Assembly: GCA_028687585.1 (NCBI GenBank)
Contig: JAQTZV010000001.1
Coordinates: 331,116 to 395,115, forward strand
From: Desulfuromonadaceae bacterium
GTDB lineage: Bacteria; Desulfobacterota; Desulfuromonadia; Geobacterales; Pseudopelobacteraceae
Direction: 5' to 3'
DNA: 64,000 bases
Shown: piece after piece, positions 27,772 to 36,415 of the stretch
Position numbering within the stretch: position 1 is the stretch's first letter
How the letters are laid out: each line of letters opens with the position of its first letter
Position numbers and translations under genes: made by a program
The notes under the pieces: generated by a model
What the model was told of the DNA's origin: nothing
The model's input: only the letters and a program-made list of their open reading frames with translations
The model's database searches: none

Positions 27772-29178
27772 ATGCAACTAATTCCGCTGGATACATTAAG
27801 AGACCGCATTGCAGAGGCTCTTGCTGCTCACGTTAAGTCCTACAATCTCCCCGGCTTTTGTACAAGGCTTGGATTGGAGCCAGGGGATACGGATGAGGCG
27901 CATCGCAGCAAATGGCGGTACGTGAAGAATCGGCTCTTGTGTTTCAAGCAACCTGATCTACTTAGGATTGCCCAAGATGTGTTAGAAGAGGTCGAATACC
28001 CGGCATTATCCGATATGGTCAGTGAGCTGACTGTACACGTCGATCAGCGTATCACCGATATTACTCGTCGTGATTTGCTGAAAGCTTTAAACCGACTCGA
28101 TACATTATTCGGCGATTTTGAACTTTTCGAGGGACTAAACATTATTTCCTCGGAACAGCTTTCTTATGAAGGGCTCGACAACTATCTCAATTTCCTGCCG
28201 TCGCTTGCAAAGGAGATTGAACAACACTACATCCGAAACGACGACATCTCTAACGAAGATTTGCTTATAAAATGTGGTGCGCTGGTTTGCAGCCAGACTC
28301 GTTTCATTGCCTTTCTTGAAAAACTGCTCGACCCTGTGATTCGGCGAGGTGACGAACAAGCCCATTTGGCCAGATCATTGAACTCAGTCATGAAGGCAGA
28401 TGGTTTCAACGCTGTGGTGGCCGGTGATGTGTCCGGGCATCCCATCTATAAGGTCCAGCGGATGGCCGCTGGCGTGGCCGGAGTTCCGAAGAATCTCATA
28501 TTCGCTTCGATAAACAACAAGCCTGATCTGTATTTCACCGATGCGATTAACAACAATATCGCTATCCGCAACGATACTGATGCACTTATTTACGACCGCT
28601 TCCTTGCCGAGTCTGGCCTTCTCTGGGACACATTGGCCGAGTGGTGGCAGGATTGTAAAGGAATAGCTGAACAGAAAGAGACCAAACAATCTCTGTATAA
28701 ACGGCTTGTGTTATCCGTAAAAGCGACTTCCTCGCCTGGTGAGTTTACATTGTTCGACACTTACTATCGTGAGTTCTCGAAAGTGCTCGGAGATAAATTC
28801 CCGGCGCTCATTCCCCAAGTCTATTTGCACTACGATCCTCGCACAATGAAAGAACGCGGCAATGACCCGGTACTATTGCGTCAACGTATGGATTTTCTGC
28901 TCTTGCTCGACCGAAATGTGCGCATTGTAATCGAGGTTGATGGCAAGCACCATTATGCCGACGGCGACAAGGTCTCGCCAACAAAGTACGGAGAAATGGC
29001 CGCCGAAGACCGACGCCTTCGTTTGCTGGGATATGAGCTATACAGATTCGGTGGTGCTGAGTTCAAAGACACAGCCTTTTCCGATGGGAAATGCACTATC
29101 GGGCCTATTGCTAAACAGGTTGCTATCGACTTTTTTCATCAATTATTTGAAAAGCATCACATCAAGACAACGCTATGA
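27772..29178 (+). CDS. AbiJ-like abortive-infection protein with Vsr-fold nuclease domain
   Basis: Start ATG 27772 follows GAGAGAAG; TTG 27751 is possible. The 468-residue protein opens IPLDTLRDRIAEALAAHV, similar to AbiJ N-terminal domains, followed by a helical middle. The C-terminus (about 370-430) has MDFLLLLDRNVRIVIEVDG, HHYADG and AAEDRRLRLLGYELYRFGG, the pattern of Vsr/DUF559-type PD-(D/E)xK endonucleases, with D and the EVDGKHH strand as metal ligands. It probably senses infection by its N-terminal part and degrades nucleic acid by its C-terminal part. It ends 57 bases before qatA, so it may be co-transcribed with Qat but is not a known Qat component. Confidence 0.65.
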   Translation: MQLIPLDTLRDRIAEALAAHVKSYNLPGFCTRLGLEPGDTDEAHRSKWRYVKNRLLCFKQPDLLRIAQDVLEEVEYPALSDMVSELTVHVDQRITDITRRDLLKALNRLDTLFGDFELFEGLNIISSEQLSYEGLDNYLNFLPSLAKEIEQHYIRNDDISNEDLLIKCGALVCSQTRFIAFLEKLLDPVIRRGDEQAHLARSLNSVMKADGFNAVVAGDVSGHPIYKVQRMAAGVAGVPKNLIFASINNKPDLYFTDAINNNIAIRNDTDALIYDRFLAESGLLWDTLAEWWQDCKGIAEQKETKQSLYKRLVLSVKATSSPGEFTLFDTYYREFSKVLGDKFPALIPQVYLHYDPRTMKERGNDPVLLRQRMDFLLLLDRNVRIVIEVDGKHHYADGDKVSPTKYGEMAAEDRRLRLLGYELYRFGGAEFKDTAFSDGKCTIGPIAKQVAIDFFHQLFEKHHIKTTL

Positions 29179-29235
29179 GAGAACTGTCTTTGAACTGTTG
29201 CGATATCTGCTGGACGGCTTTTTCGGAGATATAAA

Positions 29236-31200
29236 ATGATTCTGGCGGACAATGAAACTAAAGTCGATCTGCTAAACAATGAAGCAATCGCGACCACGAT
29301 TATTGGGTTACTTCGTGAGCGTCCAGATCACCCAGTTACTATAGGTGTGCATGGTGATTGGGGTGCAGGCAAGTCCAGCGTTTTAGAGATGATCGAAGAA
29401 GGGCTCTCCGGAAAGGATGAAGTCCTCTGCCTAAAATTCAATGGTTGGCGATTTCAAGGTTTTGAGGATGCCAAGATCGCACTGATTGAGGGCATCGTCA
29501 CGGGTCTTGTTGAGAAGCGCCCGACTTTGACGAAAGCAACAAGTTCAGTGAAAGAAATTTTTAAATGCATTGATTGGTTGAAGGTCGCTAAAAAGGCGGG
29601 CGGTTTGGCCCTGACTGCGTTTACAGGAGTACCGTCGCCAGAACTGATAAGCTGCATTGTGGGTACGCTGGAGGGGGTGCTCGGAAACCCAGGTCAACTT
29701 GCGACCAAGGAAAACCTAGTTTCCGCAATTGACGGCGTGAAGTCGATATTGAAACCGGCCGAAACCAAGAACGTGCCAGAAGAGGTTGAAGAGTTTCGAA
29801 AGGCATTCGACAAGCTGTTAACGGATGCTGGCGTTGATCAACTCGTTGTCCTTATTGATGACCTTGATCGTTGTTTGCCGGACACAGCGATCGAAACACT
29901 CGAAGCCATACGTCTATTTGTCTTTACAGCACGTACCGCCTTTGTTGTGGCTGCCGACGAGCCAATGATCGAGTATGCCGTGCGAAAGCATTTCCCAGAT
30001 TTACCTGATACTACGGGTCCGCGAGATTATGCTAGAAACTATCTGGAAAAACTGATCCAGATCCCATTTCGGATTCCGGCCCTAGGGGAAACTGAGACGC
30101 GAATCTACGTGACGCTTTTGCTGGCCGGGGCTGAAGTCGGAGAAGCTGACGAAGGTTTCAAAGAACTCATCAAGGAGGCGCGGTTGAAGTTGAAGCGTCC
30201 GTGGGAGAGCACGGCACTCGACGCGGCAACTATCAATAAGGCTCTAGGCAAAAATGCAGACAAGGTACATAACGCCCTTATGCTCAGTGACCAAATAGGT
30301 CCCATTCTCGCTAGCGGTGCTAAGGGAAATCCTCGACAGATAAAGCGCTTTCTCAACACATTATTGCTGCGTCAGAGAACTGCGGCTGTGCGTGGCTTTG
30401 GCGAAGAGATCAAAATTCCGGAACTTGCAAAACTGATGCTTGCCGAGCGATTTTTGCCGAGCCTATTTGATCAGATCGCAACCGTTGCTGTTACCCATCC
30501 ACAAGGTCGTTGCATCGACTTGGCAGAGTTAGAGAAGATTGATAAGGCCGAGAGCCACACTGCGCCCAGCGCAGAAAAGAAGCTGAAAGCTTCAGACGGG
30601 AAAGAATTCAAGGCAGGAGAATCAGCAGCTACAGTTTCAGAAAGTGTCATTCTTTCCGAATGGAAAGCGTCGCAGTCCATTTTGGCTTGGTCACATGTGC
30701 CACCATCGTTAGGGGCGCTCGACCTCCGTCCTTATCTTTTTGCGACAAAGGATAAGAAAGATTACTTTGGGCCAGCTTCAGTTCTTGGGCATCTCTCCAC
30801 GGTTGCCGAGAAGCTCTTCGGGCCAAAGATCTCCGTTCAATCGTTGGAATCGGAGTTGAAACAATTGGCTCAACCCGAGGCAGAGCAGTTGTTTGAGGCG
30901 ATTCGAACAAAAATTATGAGCGGCGATACTTTTGACATCCAGCCCCCTGGGATTGATGGGATGGTTGTATTGGTTAAGGCGCAGCCAAGCCTACAAAGCA
31001 AATTGCTCGATTTTATTCATGCACTCCCGAGTGAAAGGTGTGGGCCATGGATAGTGGGCGGATGGCAAAGTGTGCTCAAGGATGCTGAAGTTGTCGTCCG
31101 CTTTAATCGGCTGCTCGACGGCTGGTCCAAGATCACGAACAGGCCGATGCTTAAAGCCGCAGCAGAGGCGGCGATCAAAACAGAGAAGAGAGTTCGATAG
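29236..31200 (+). CDS. qatA: QatA, KAP-family P-loop ATPase of the Qat anti-phage system
   Basis: A 654-residue STAND-like NTPase of the KAP group. Walker A is GDWGAGKSS (about 39-47) and Walker B is LVVLIDDLDRC (about 203-213). It is the first gene of a complete qatABCD operon, a defence system found experimentally to block phage. The KAP ATPase is thought to power or sense; the mechanism is unknown. The C-terminal 200 residues are less conserved. It is followed by qatB with a one-base stop/start overlap (TAGTG). Confidence 0.9.
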   Translation: MILADNETKVDLLNNEAIATTIIGLLRERPDHPVTIGVHGDWGAGKSSVLEMIEEGLSGKDEVLCLKFNGWRFQGFEDAKIALIEGIVTGLVEKRPTLTKATSSVKEIFKCIDWLKVAKKAGGLALTAFTGVPSPELISCIVGTLEGVLGNPGQLATKENLVSAIDGVKSILKPAETKNVPEEVEEFRKAFDKLLTDAGVDQLVVLIDDLDRCLPDTAIETLEAIRLFVFTARTAFVVAADEPMIEYAVRKHFPDLPDTTGPRDYARNYLEKLIQIPFRIPALGETETRIYVTLLLAGAEVGEADEGFKELIKEARLKLKRPWESTALDAATINKALGKNADKVHNALMLSDQIGPILASGAKGNPRQIKRFLNTLLLRQRTAAVRGFGEEIKIPELAKLMLAERFLPSLFDQIATVAVTHPQGRCIDLAELEKIDKAESHTAPSAEKKLKASDGKEFKAGESAATVSESVILSEWKASQSILAWSHVPPSLGALDLRPYLFATKDKKDYFGPASVLGHLSTVAEKLFGPKISVQSLESELKQLAQPEAEQLFEAIRTKIMSGDTFDIQPPGIDGMVVLVKAQPSLQSKLLDFIHALPSERCGPWIVGGWQSVLKDAEVVVRFNRLLDGWSKITNRPMLKAAAEAAIKTEKRVR

Positions 31201-32060
31201 TGGGAACTTCGTCTGCATACGGAGGGCCAGGCGGGAAGACACCTCTGGTGCCTTCTTGGCTGGGGCCCGACGGCGGTAGCCCTGGTCTGCCCGACGCACC
31301 CACCGGTGATACGCCAGCTCCAGCTCCTCCTGCCCCCCCTAATCGTCCAGCGATACCTGCTCTTGCTGATCCCAGTAGGTTCACGGGTGCTCGAAGCAAC
31401 TTCACACGCTTTGCGCATTCTGGAGGCAGTGACCGAGTCAGCTTGGGTCGTGCAGTTTCGGGCTATGTTTCTACCTCCTCTGGTGGTGCTCGGCAGGCAG
31501 TACAGCGTATGGGGGCATCACGAGGGGCTGGGGCACGACTACTCGGGTTTTTGACGAATGTGCAAGCCCATGGCGTCAGAGAAGCCCTACGTTCGTTGAA
31601 TCTAGAGGGGCTGGCTGGGCGTCCAATCGACGAAGTCTTTATCGGTCTGGCTGATTATATTTGTCCTAATGCGGGAACAGTTGATGAAGGTATCGCCCGC
31701 GAGGCATTCGTCGAGACGATCATTGAGTTAGCCACGTTTGGAGTGACCGATCTGGACGCACTCACTCCCGACCAGATGCAAACGGTATTCGAGCTTTATG
31801 CAACCCATGCCATCGAAGCGAGGTTGTGCAACGATATAGGCACCAAACTCATTACTGTTCCGGCAAACGCGCAAGCTGCTCTTCGCGTTCAAGAGCAGTT
31901 GCGGGACTTCATTCGCAACGCGGTAAGTGATGCATTAACCGCTGCCCGCGCTGAGACTCCGACATTGCCACAGGATCGTGTCCAATCGTTTGTTGATACG
32001 GTTTATGAGCGTGCTTTTGGCATTCTGCAGGCTCTTGGAGACGCGGAGGCTGACCAATGA
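31200..32060 (+). CDS. qatB: QatB, defence protein of unknown function
   Basis: This 286-residue protein starts with GTG, sharing its first base with the qatA stop. The opening GTSSAYGGPGGKTPLVP and the proline-rich region that follows are characteristic of QatB. The remaining 180 residues are predicted all-alpha. The biochemical role is not known. The ATGA overlap with qatC points to a fixed ratio of QatB and QatC. Confidence 0.88.
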   Translation: MGTSSAYGGPGGKTPLVPSWLGPDGGSPGLPDAPTGDTPAPAPPAPPNRPAIPALADPSRFTGARSNFTRFAHSGGSDRVSLGRAVSGYVSTSSGGARQAVQRMGASRGAGARLLGFLTNVQAHGVREALRSLNLEGLAGRPIDEVFIGLADYICPNAGTVDEGIAREAFVETIIELATFGVTDLDALTPDQMQTVFELYATHAIEARLCNDIGTKLITVPANAQAALRVQEQLRDFIRNAVSDALTAARAETPTLPQDRVQSFVDTVYERAFGILQALGDAEADQ

Positions 32061-33421
32061 AGAGACACCTTATCGCTGGCCACTTTGGTCCAGGCGATCA
32101 AATTATCATCCCGAGTAATGACGACGAACAATTGACGAGGTTGGAGCTAGTCTCTGGCGAAAAGTCCCTCGACCATGGAATCAGCAGTGCGCTGACAGAT
32201 CTCAACAGATTTGGAGTGTTCCCTTCGGAAATTGGTGTTGATTTACTTGTTGTTGCTGCCCATGTACATGCAGCCGATACTCGTATCTCAAGAGCTGAAC
32301 AATCGCAAGATTCATGGACGCGCGAGATAAGGTTGGTTGTTCCTGTCAGTGATCCCGACCTCTGGCAAGCAGCCGCTCGCACGCTGACTATCATATTAGA
32401 TTTCTTAACTGGTGATCGTTGGACATTGGGATTCCGACGACGCCCTGAACGTTTCGTCAATATTACCACTCGCACTGCAACGCTATTCCCGGCGCCCTTC
32501 GACGAAGTGAGCCTTTTTTCCGGTGGGTTGGACAGTTTAATTGGGGCCATTGACCTACTTGAAAGCGGACGCACGCCGCTTCTGATAAGCCATGCCGGCG
32601 AAGGAGCTACAAGCGATGCTCAGAGTGAGTTATTTGGTAAATTGAAACAACATTACAAGGGTTCTTCTTTTGATCGTCTGCGGGTATGGATGACATTTCC
32701 GAATGGACTGGTAAAAGGCGTCAATTCTGAGAATACGACCCGTGGCCGCTCATTCCTGTTCTTTGCTATTGGTGTTTTTGCGGCTTCAGGTATTGGCTCT
32801 AATTTCATTTTGCGCGTCCCGGAAAATGGACTGATAGCACTTAACGTCCCCTTGGACCCTTTGCGATTGGGCTCAAATAGTACGAGGACGACCCACCCGT
32901 TTTATATGTCGAGGTGGAATGAATTTCTTGGAGAGCTAGGGATCGACGGTCGTGTAGAGAACCCTTACTGGGACAAGACCAAAGGCGAGATGACCGGTGA
33001 ATGCGCAAACGATCCTCTACTAAAGGCGCTTGTGGCTGACTCCTTGTCATGCTCATCTCCTTCCAAGGGTAGGTGGAAAGGCCACGGGATTGAACACTGT
33101 GGTTACTGCCTCCCGTGTTTGATTCGTCGCGCAGCACTTGATTCGGCTTGGGGACCAGGTTCTGATGAAACCATCTACACTGTGCCTGATCTTAGAGCTC
33201 ATCCTCTGGACACGCAGGAGTCAATTGGTAAGCAAGTACGCTCGTTTCAGGTTGCGATTGAGCGACTACGCAGAAAACCAGAATTAGCAAAGCTGCTTAT
33301 TCACAAACCCGGCTCACTCTGTGACGAGATCACGAGGCTCAATCAGTTGGCCGATGTCTATATGCGTGGCCTCAACGAAGTTGCGCAGTTAATCCGCGAT
33401 GTCGAAACTAGACCAAGCTGA
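32057..33421 (+). CDS. qatC: QatC, QueC-like PP-loop enzyme
   Basis: A 454-residue protein with an N-terminal extension and a QueC-like domain. The PP-loop SGGLDS (about 155-160) binds ATP, and CGYCLPC (about 346-352) supplies zinc ligands, as in 7-cyano-7-deazaguanine synthase. In the Qat system this enzyme is presumed to modify a protein or nucleic acid with a deazaguanine-like or related group; that is inference from family chemistry. The motif residues are intact. Confidence 0.9.
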   Translation: MKRHLIAGHFGPGDQIIIPSNDDEQLTRLELVSGEKSLDHGISSALTDLNRFGVFPSEIGVDLLVVAAHVHAADTRISRAEQSQDSWTREIRLVVPVSDPDLWQAAARTLTIILDFLTGDRWTLGFRRRPERFVNITTRTATLFPAPFDEVSLFSGGLDSLIGAIDLLESGRTPLLISHAGEGATSDAQSELFGKLKQHYKGSSFDRLRVWMTFPNGLVKGVNSENTTRGRSFLFFAIGVFAASGIGSNFILRVPENGLIALNVPLDPLRLGSNSTRTTHPFYMSRWNEFLGELGIDGRVENPYWDKTKGEMTGECANDPLLKALVADSLSCSSPSKGRWKGHGIEHCGYCLPCLIRRAALDSAWGPGSDETIYTVPDLRAHPLDTQESIGKQVRSFQVAIERLRRKPELAKLLIHKPGSLCDEITRLNQLADVYMRGLNEVAQLIRDVETRPS

Positions 33422-33437
33422 TTTATCTGGTGAATAC

Positions 33438-34187
33438 ATGATCACAACAAATGGTTTGGTCGATTTTCACTGTCATCTAGATTTGTATCCCGACCATAAA
33501 GCGGCCGTTCTAGAGTCAGACACAGCGGGCGTCTATACTCTCGCTGTGACAACAACTCCAAGGGCATGGGCACGTAACCATGAATTTGCACAGGCTACGC
33601 AACATGTACGTGCTGCGCTTGGACTACATCCTCAACTTGTCGCCGAGAGAGCAGGTGAAATCACTCTGTGGGAAGAACTTCTTGTTGAAACTCGATATGT
33701 CGGTGAGGTGGGATTAGATGCAGGTCCACGCTTCTATAAGTCATTTGATCTACAAAAACAAATCTTTGAGCGTGTGTTACGCTGCTGTGCCGCTGCTGGT
33801 GACAAAGTCATTTCTGTGCATAGTATTCGGGCTGCTAAAGTAGTTTTGGATCTCATAGAGGCACATCTACCTCCGAGTCAAGGGAAGGTAGTGCTTCACT
33901 GGTTTACTGGTACTAAAGCAGAAGCGCAGCGGGCTGTAGATATGGGATGTTATTTTTCGATCAACGCTATGATGCTTGAAAATGCTCGTCATGCATCAAT
34001 GGTCACTGCTATTCCTTTTGAGAGACTTCTAACAGAAACAGATGGTCCGTTTACAAAGGTTGCTGATCGACCTTCCAAACCAGCTGACGTCGCTTTTGTC
34101 GTTGAAGCATTGGGACGATTACTGAATCTGCCACAGAAAATTACCAGTGAAAAAATTCAAACAAATTTACGCTGCTTACTTGCTTGA
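33438..34187 (+). CDS. qatD: QatD, TatD-like metal-dependent nuclease
   Basis: A TatD-family hydrolase that completes the Qat operon. The metal ligands are visible in order: DFHCHLD (near residue 9), VGEVGLD (about 88), HSIRA (about 130), LHWFTG (about 153) and TETDGP (about 200). Start ATG 33438 is preferred because it follows GGTGA and gives the usual short N-terminus. ATG 33399, which overlaps qatC by 23 bases, would add 13 residues. The presumed activity is DNA cleavage or metal-dependent hydrolysis of the product of QatC. Confidence 0.88.
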   Translation: MITTNGLVDFHCHLDLYPDHKAAVLESDTAGVYTLAVTTTPRAWARNHEFAQATQHVRAALGLHPQLVAERAGEITLWEELLVETRYVGEVGLDAGPRFYKSFDLQKQIFERVLRCCAAAGDKVISVHSIRAAKVVLDLIEAHLPPSQGKVVLHWFTGTKAEAQRAVDMGCYFSINAMMLENARHASMVTAIPFERLLTETDGPFTKVADRPSKPADVAFVVEALGRLLNLPQKITSEKIQTNLRCLLA

Positions 34188-34306
34188 ACTAACAGATTAT
34201 GATGAACAATAGATTATACACAGAATCGTTGCTACGATATGGCAGATTGCATCTTTAACGAAGATACACCTTGAATTCAAACTTCTTTAGTGAACGGAAC
34301 TAACCA

Positions 34307-36379
34307 TTGGAATTCCGCATAGCTGACACATTTACCGACAGCCTCGCCAAACTGACCGGCGAAGAACAGAAGGCCGTGAAAACCACAGCCTTTGATCTGC
34401 AATTGAACCCGTCCAATCCCGGCATGAGCTTACATAAGCTCGACAAGGCTAGGGACAAGAACTTCTGGTCGGTGCGTGTCAGCAGCGACTTGAGGCTTAT
34501 CGTACATAAGAGTAGTGACAGCCTGCTACTGTGCTATGTGGATCACCACGATCCTGCTTACCAATGGGCGGTGCGGCGTAAACTGGAGGTTCACCCCAAG
34601 ACCGGCGCGGCCCAGTTGGTGGAGATTCGTGAAACAGTGCAGGAAATCACCATCCCTAGGTATGTGGAAGCGCCACAACCGGTCCAGCTCAAACTGCCAT
34701 TATTTGCAGATGTCTCCGAAAGTGTTCTACTAGGTTATGGCGTGCCGGAAGAGTGGTTGGCTGATGTACGACTGGTAAATGAAGACACACTTTTAATTCT
34801 GGCAGAGCATCTTCCCGGTGAGGCTGCCGAGGCATTGCTGGATTTAGCCACAGGTATCACTCCGCAACTTCCACAACCAGTGGCTGTTGGCAGTGGTCCC
34901 TTCGATCATCCTGATGCCCAGCGTCGTTTCCGGGTAATGAACAACGTGGAAGAGCTGGAACGTGCTCTCGATTTTCCTTGGGAGAAGTGGACGGTTTTTC
35001 TCCATCCTGCTCAGCGACAACTGGTGGAGCGGGACTATAGCGGCCCTGCGCGGGTTTCAGGTTCAGCAGGTACGGGCAAGACAATCGTTGCCCTGCATCG
35101 GGCAGTTTTTCTGACGCGCTCCAATCCGAATGCCCGCGTACTGCTCACCACCTTTTCCGATACCCTGGCAAATGCCCTGCGCACAAAAATGCGGCGACTG
35201 CTCAGCAATGAACCTCGTCTGGGTGAGCGACTGGAAGTGCATGCCATGAACGCGATTGGCCAGCGCCTCTATGAGTTGAATTTTGGCCGCCCACAGATTG
35301 TCTCCCGGGAAGAGCTGCAGCGGCTTCTTGCCGAGGCTGCCGGTAGCGCCGAAAGACATAAATTCAGCCTGCGCTTTTTACTTGCCGAATGGGAACAGAT
35401 CGTTGATGCGTGGCAGCTCGACAGCTGGGATGCGTATCGCGATGTTGCCAGACTGGGGCGCAAAACCAGGCTACAGGAACAGCAACGGCTGCTGCTCTGG
35501 TCGATCTTCGAGCAGGTTCGGGCCAAACTGAAATCCACTAACCTGATCACTCATGCCGACATGTTCAGCCGGTTGGCAACCCGTTTTGCTGAGAGCAAGA
35601 ATCCTCCCTTCGACTTCTGCGTAGTGGACGAGGCCCAGGATATTAACGTTGCCCAGTTACGCTTCCTGGCTGCATTAGGTGTCAAACGCCCCAACTGCCT
35701 CTTCTTTGCCGGTGATCTCGGCCAGCGGATATTCCAGCAGCCCTTTTCCTGGAAGGCGCTTGGCGTGGAAGTGCGCGGTCGTGCCCGGACCTTGCGGATC
35801 AATTACCGAACCTCACACCAGATCAGGATGCAGGCTGATCGACTGTTGGGGCCTGATATAGCGGACGTTGATGGCAATACGGAAGAACGACGCGGTACAA
35901 CATCGGTCTTCAACGGCCCGCCACCAACCGTCGAAGCGTTGCATACGCCAGAAGATGAAATCGAAGCTGTCGGCAAATGGCTTGCCGACCGAACAATCGA
36001 AGGGATACAGCCGCACGAAATTGGCGTATTCGTGCGCTCCGTAGCGGAACTGGACCGAGCAAGCGCTGCCGTGGAAAAAGCCGGGCTGGTTGGTAAGGTG
36101 CTTGATGAACACGTTGAAACAGCCGTCGGTCAGGTATCTATAAGCACCATGCACCTTGCCAAGGGTCTGGAGTTCCGTGTTGTCGTGGTGATGGCCTGCG
36201 ATGATGAAGTCATACCGCTTCAGGAACGTATCGAAACAGTCGTTGACGATGCCGATCTGCAGGAGGTTTACGATACCGAACGTCACCTGCTGTATGTCGC
36301 CTGCACCCGTGCTCGGGATCATCTGCTGGTGACCAGTGGGGATGTGCCGTCGGAGTTCTTGGATGATTTGAGGATTTGA
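34307..36379 (+). CDS. UvrD-like helicase with N-terminal RelE-like domain
   Basis: A 690-residue fusion. Residues 1-90 resemble a RelE/ParE-type toxin fold (FTDSLAKLTGEEQKAV, NFWSVRVSSDLRLIVHK, CYVDHHDPAYQWA). The rest is an SF1A helicase: Walker A GSAGTGKT (about 250-257), motif II VVDEAQDIN, and C-terminal STMHLAKGLEFRVVVVM with ACTRARDHL. A TTG start at 34307 fits the beginning of the RelE-like domain. The RelE part may sense ribosomes or RNA or be a protein-binding module. The gene is separated from qatD by 119 bases and precedes a SNF2-type helicase by 36. Confidence 0.82.
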   Translation: MEFRIADTFTDSLAKLTGEEQKAVKTTAFDLQLNPSNPGMSLHKLDKARDKNFWSVRVSSDLRLIVHKSSDSLLLCYVDHHDPAYQWAVRRKLEVHPKTGAAQLVEIRETVQEITIPRYVEAPQPVQLKLPLFADVSESVLLGYGVPEEWLADVRLVNEDTLLILAEHLPGEAAEALLDLATGITPQLPQPVAVGSGPFDHPDAQRRFRVMNNVEELERALDFPWEKWTVFLHPAQRQLVERDYSGPARVSGSAGTGKTIVALHRAVFLTRSNPNARVLLTTFSDTLANALRTKMRRLLSNEPRLGERLEVHAMNAIGQRLYELNFGRPQIVSREELQRLLAEAAGSAERHKFSLRFLLAEWEQIVDAWQLDSWDAYRDVARLGRKTRLQEQQRLLLWSIFEQVRAKLKSTNLITHADMFSRLATRFAESKNPPFDFCVVDEAQDINVAQLRFLAALGVKRPNCLFFAGDLGQRIFQQPFSWKALGVEVRGRARTLRINYRTSHQIRMQADRLLGPDIADVDGNTEERRGTTSVFNGPPPTVEALHTPEDEIEAVGKWLADRTIEGIQPHEIGVFVRSVAELDRASAAVEKAGLVGKVLDEHVETAVGQVSISTMHLAKGLEFRVVVVMACDDEVIPLQERIETVVDDADLQEVYDTERHLLYVACTRARDHLLVTSGDVPSEFLDDLRI

Positions 36380-36415
36380 GTACTTCCGATTATTGAAGTT
36401 GAGTTAAGGAACATA

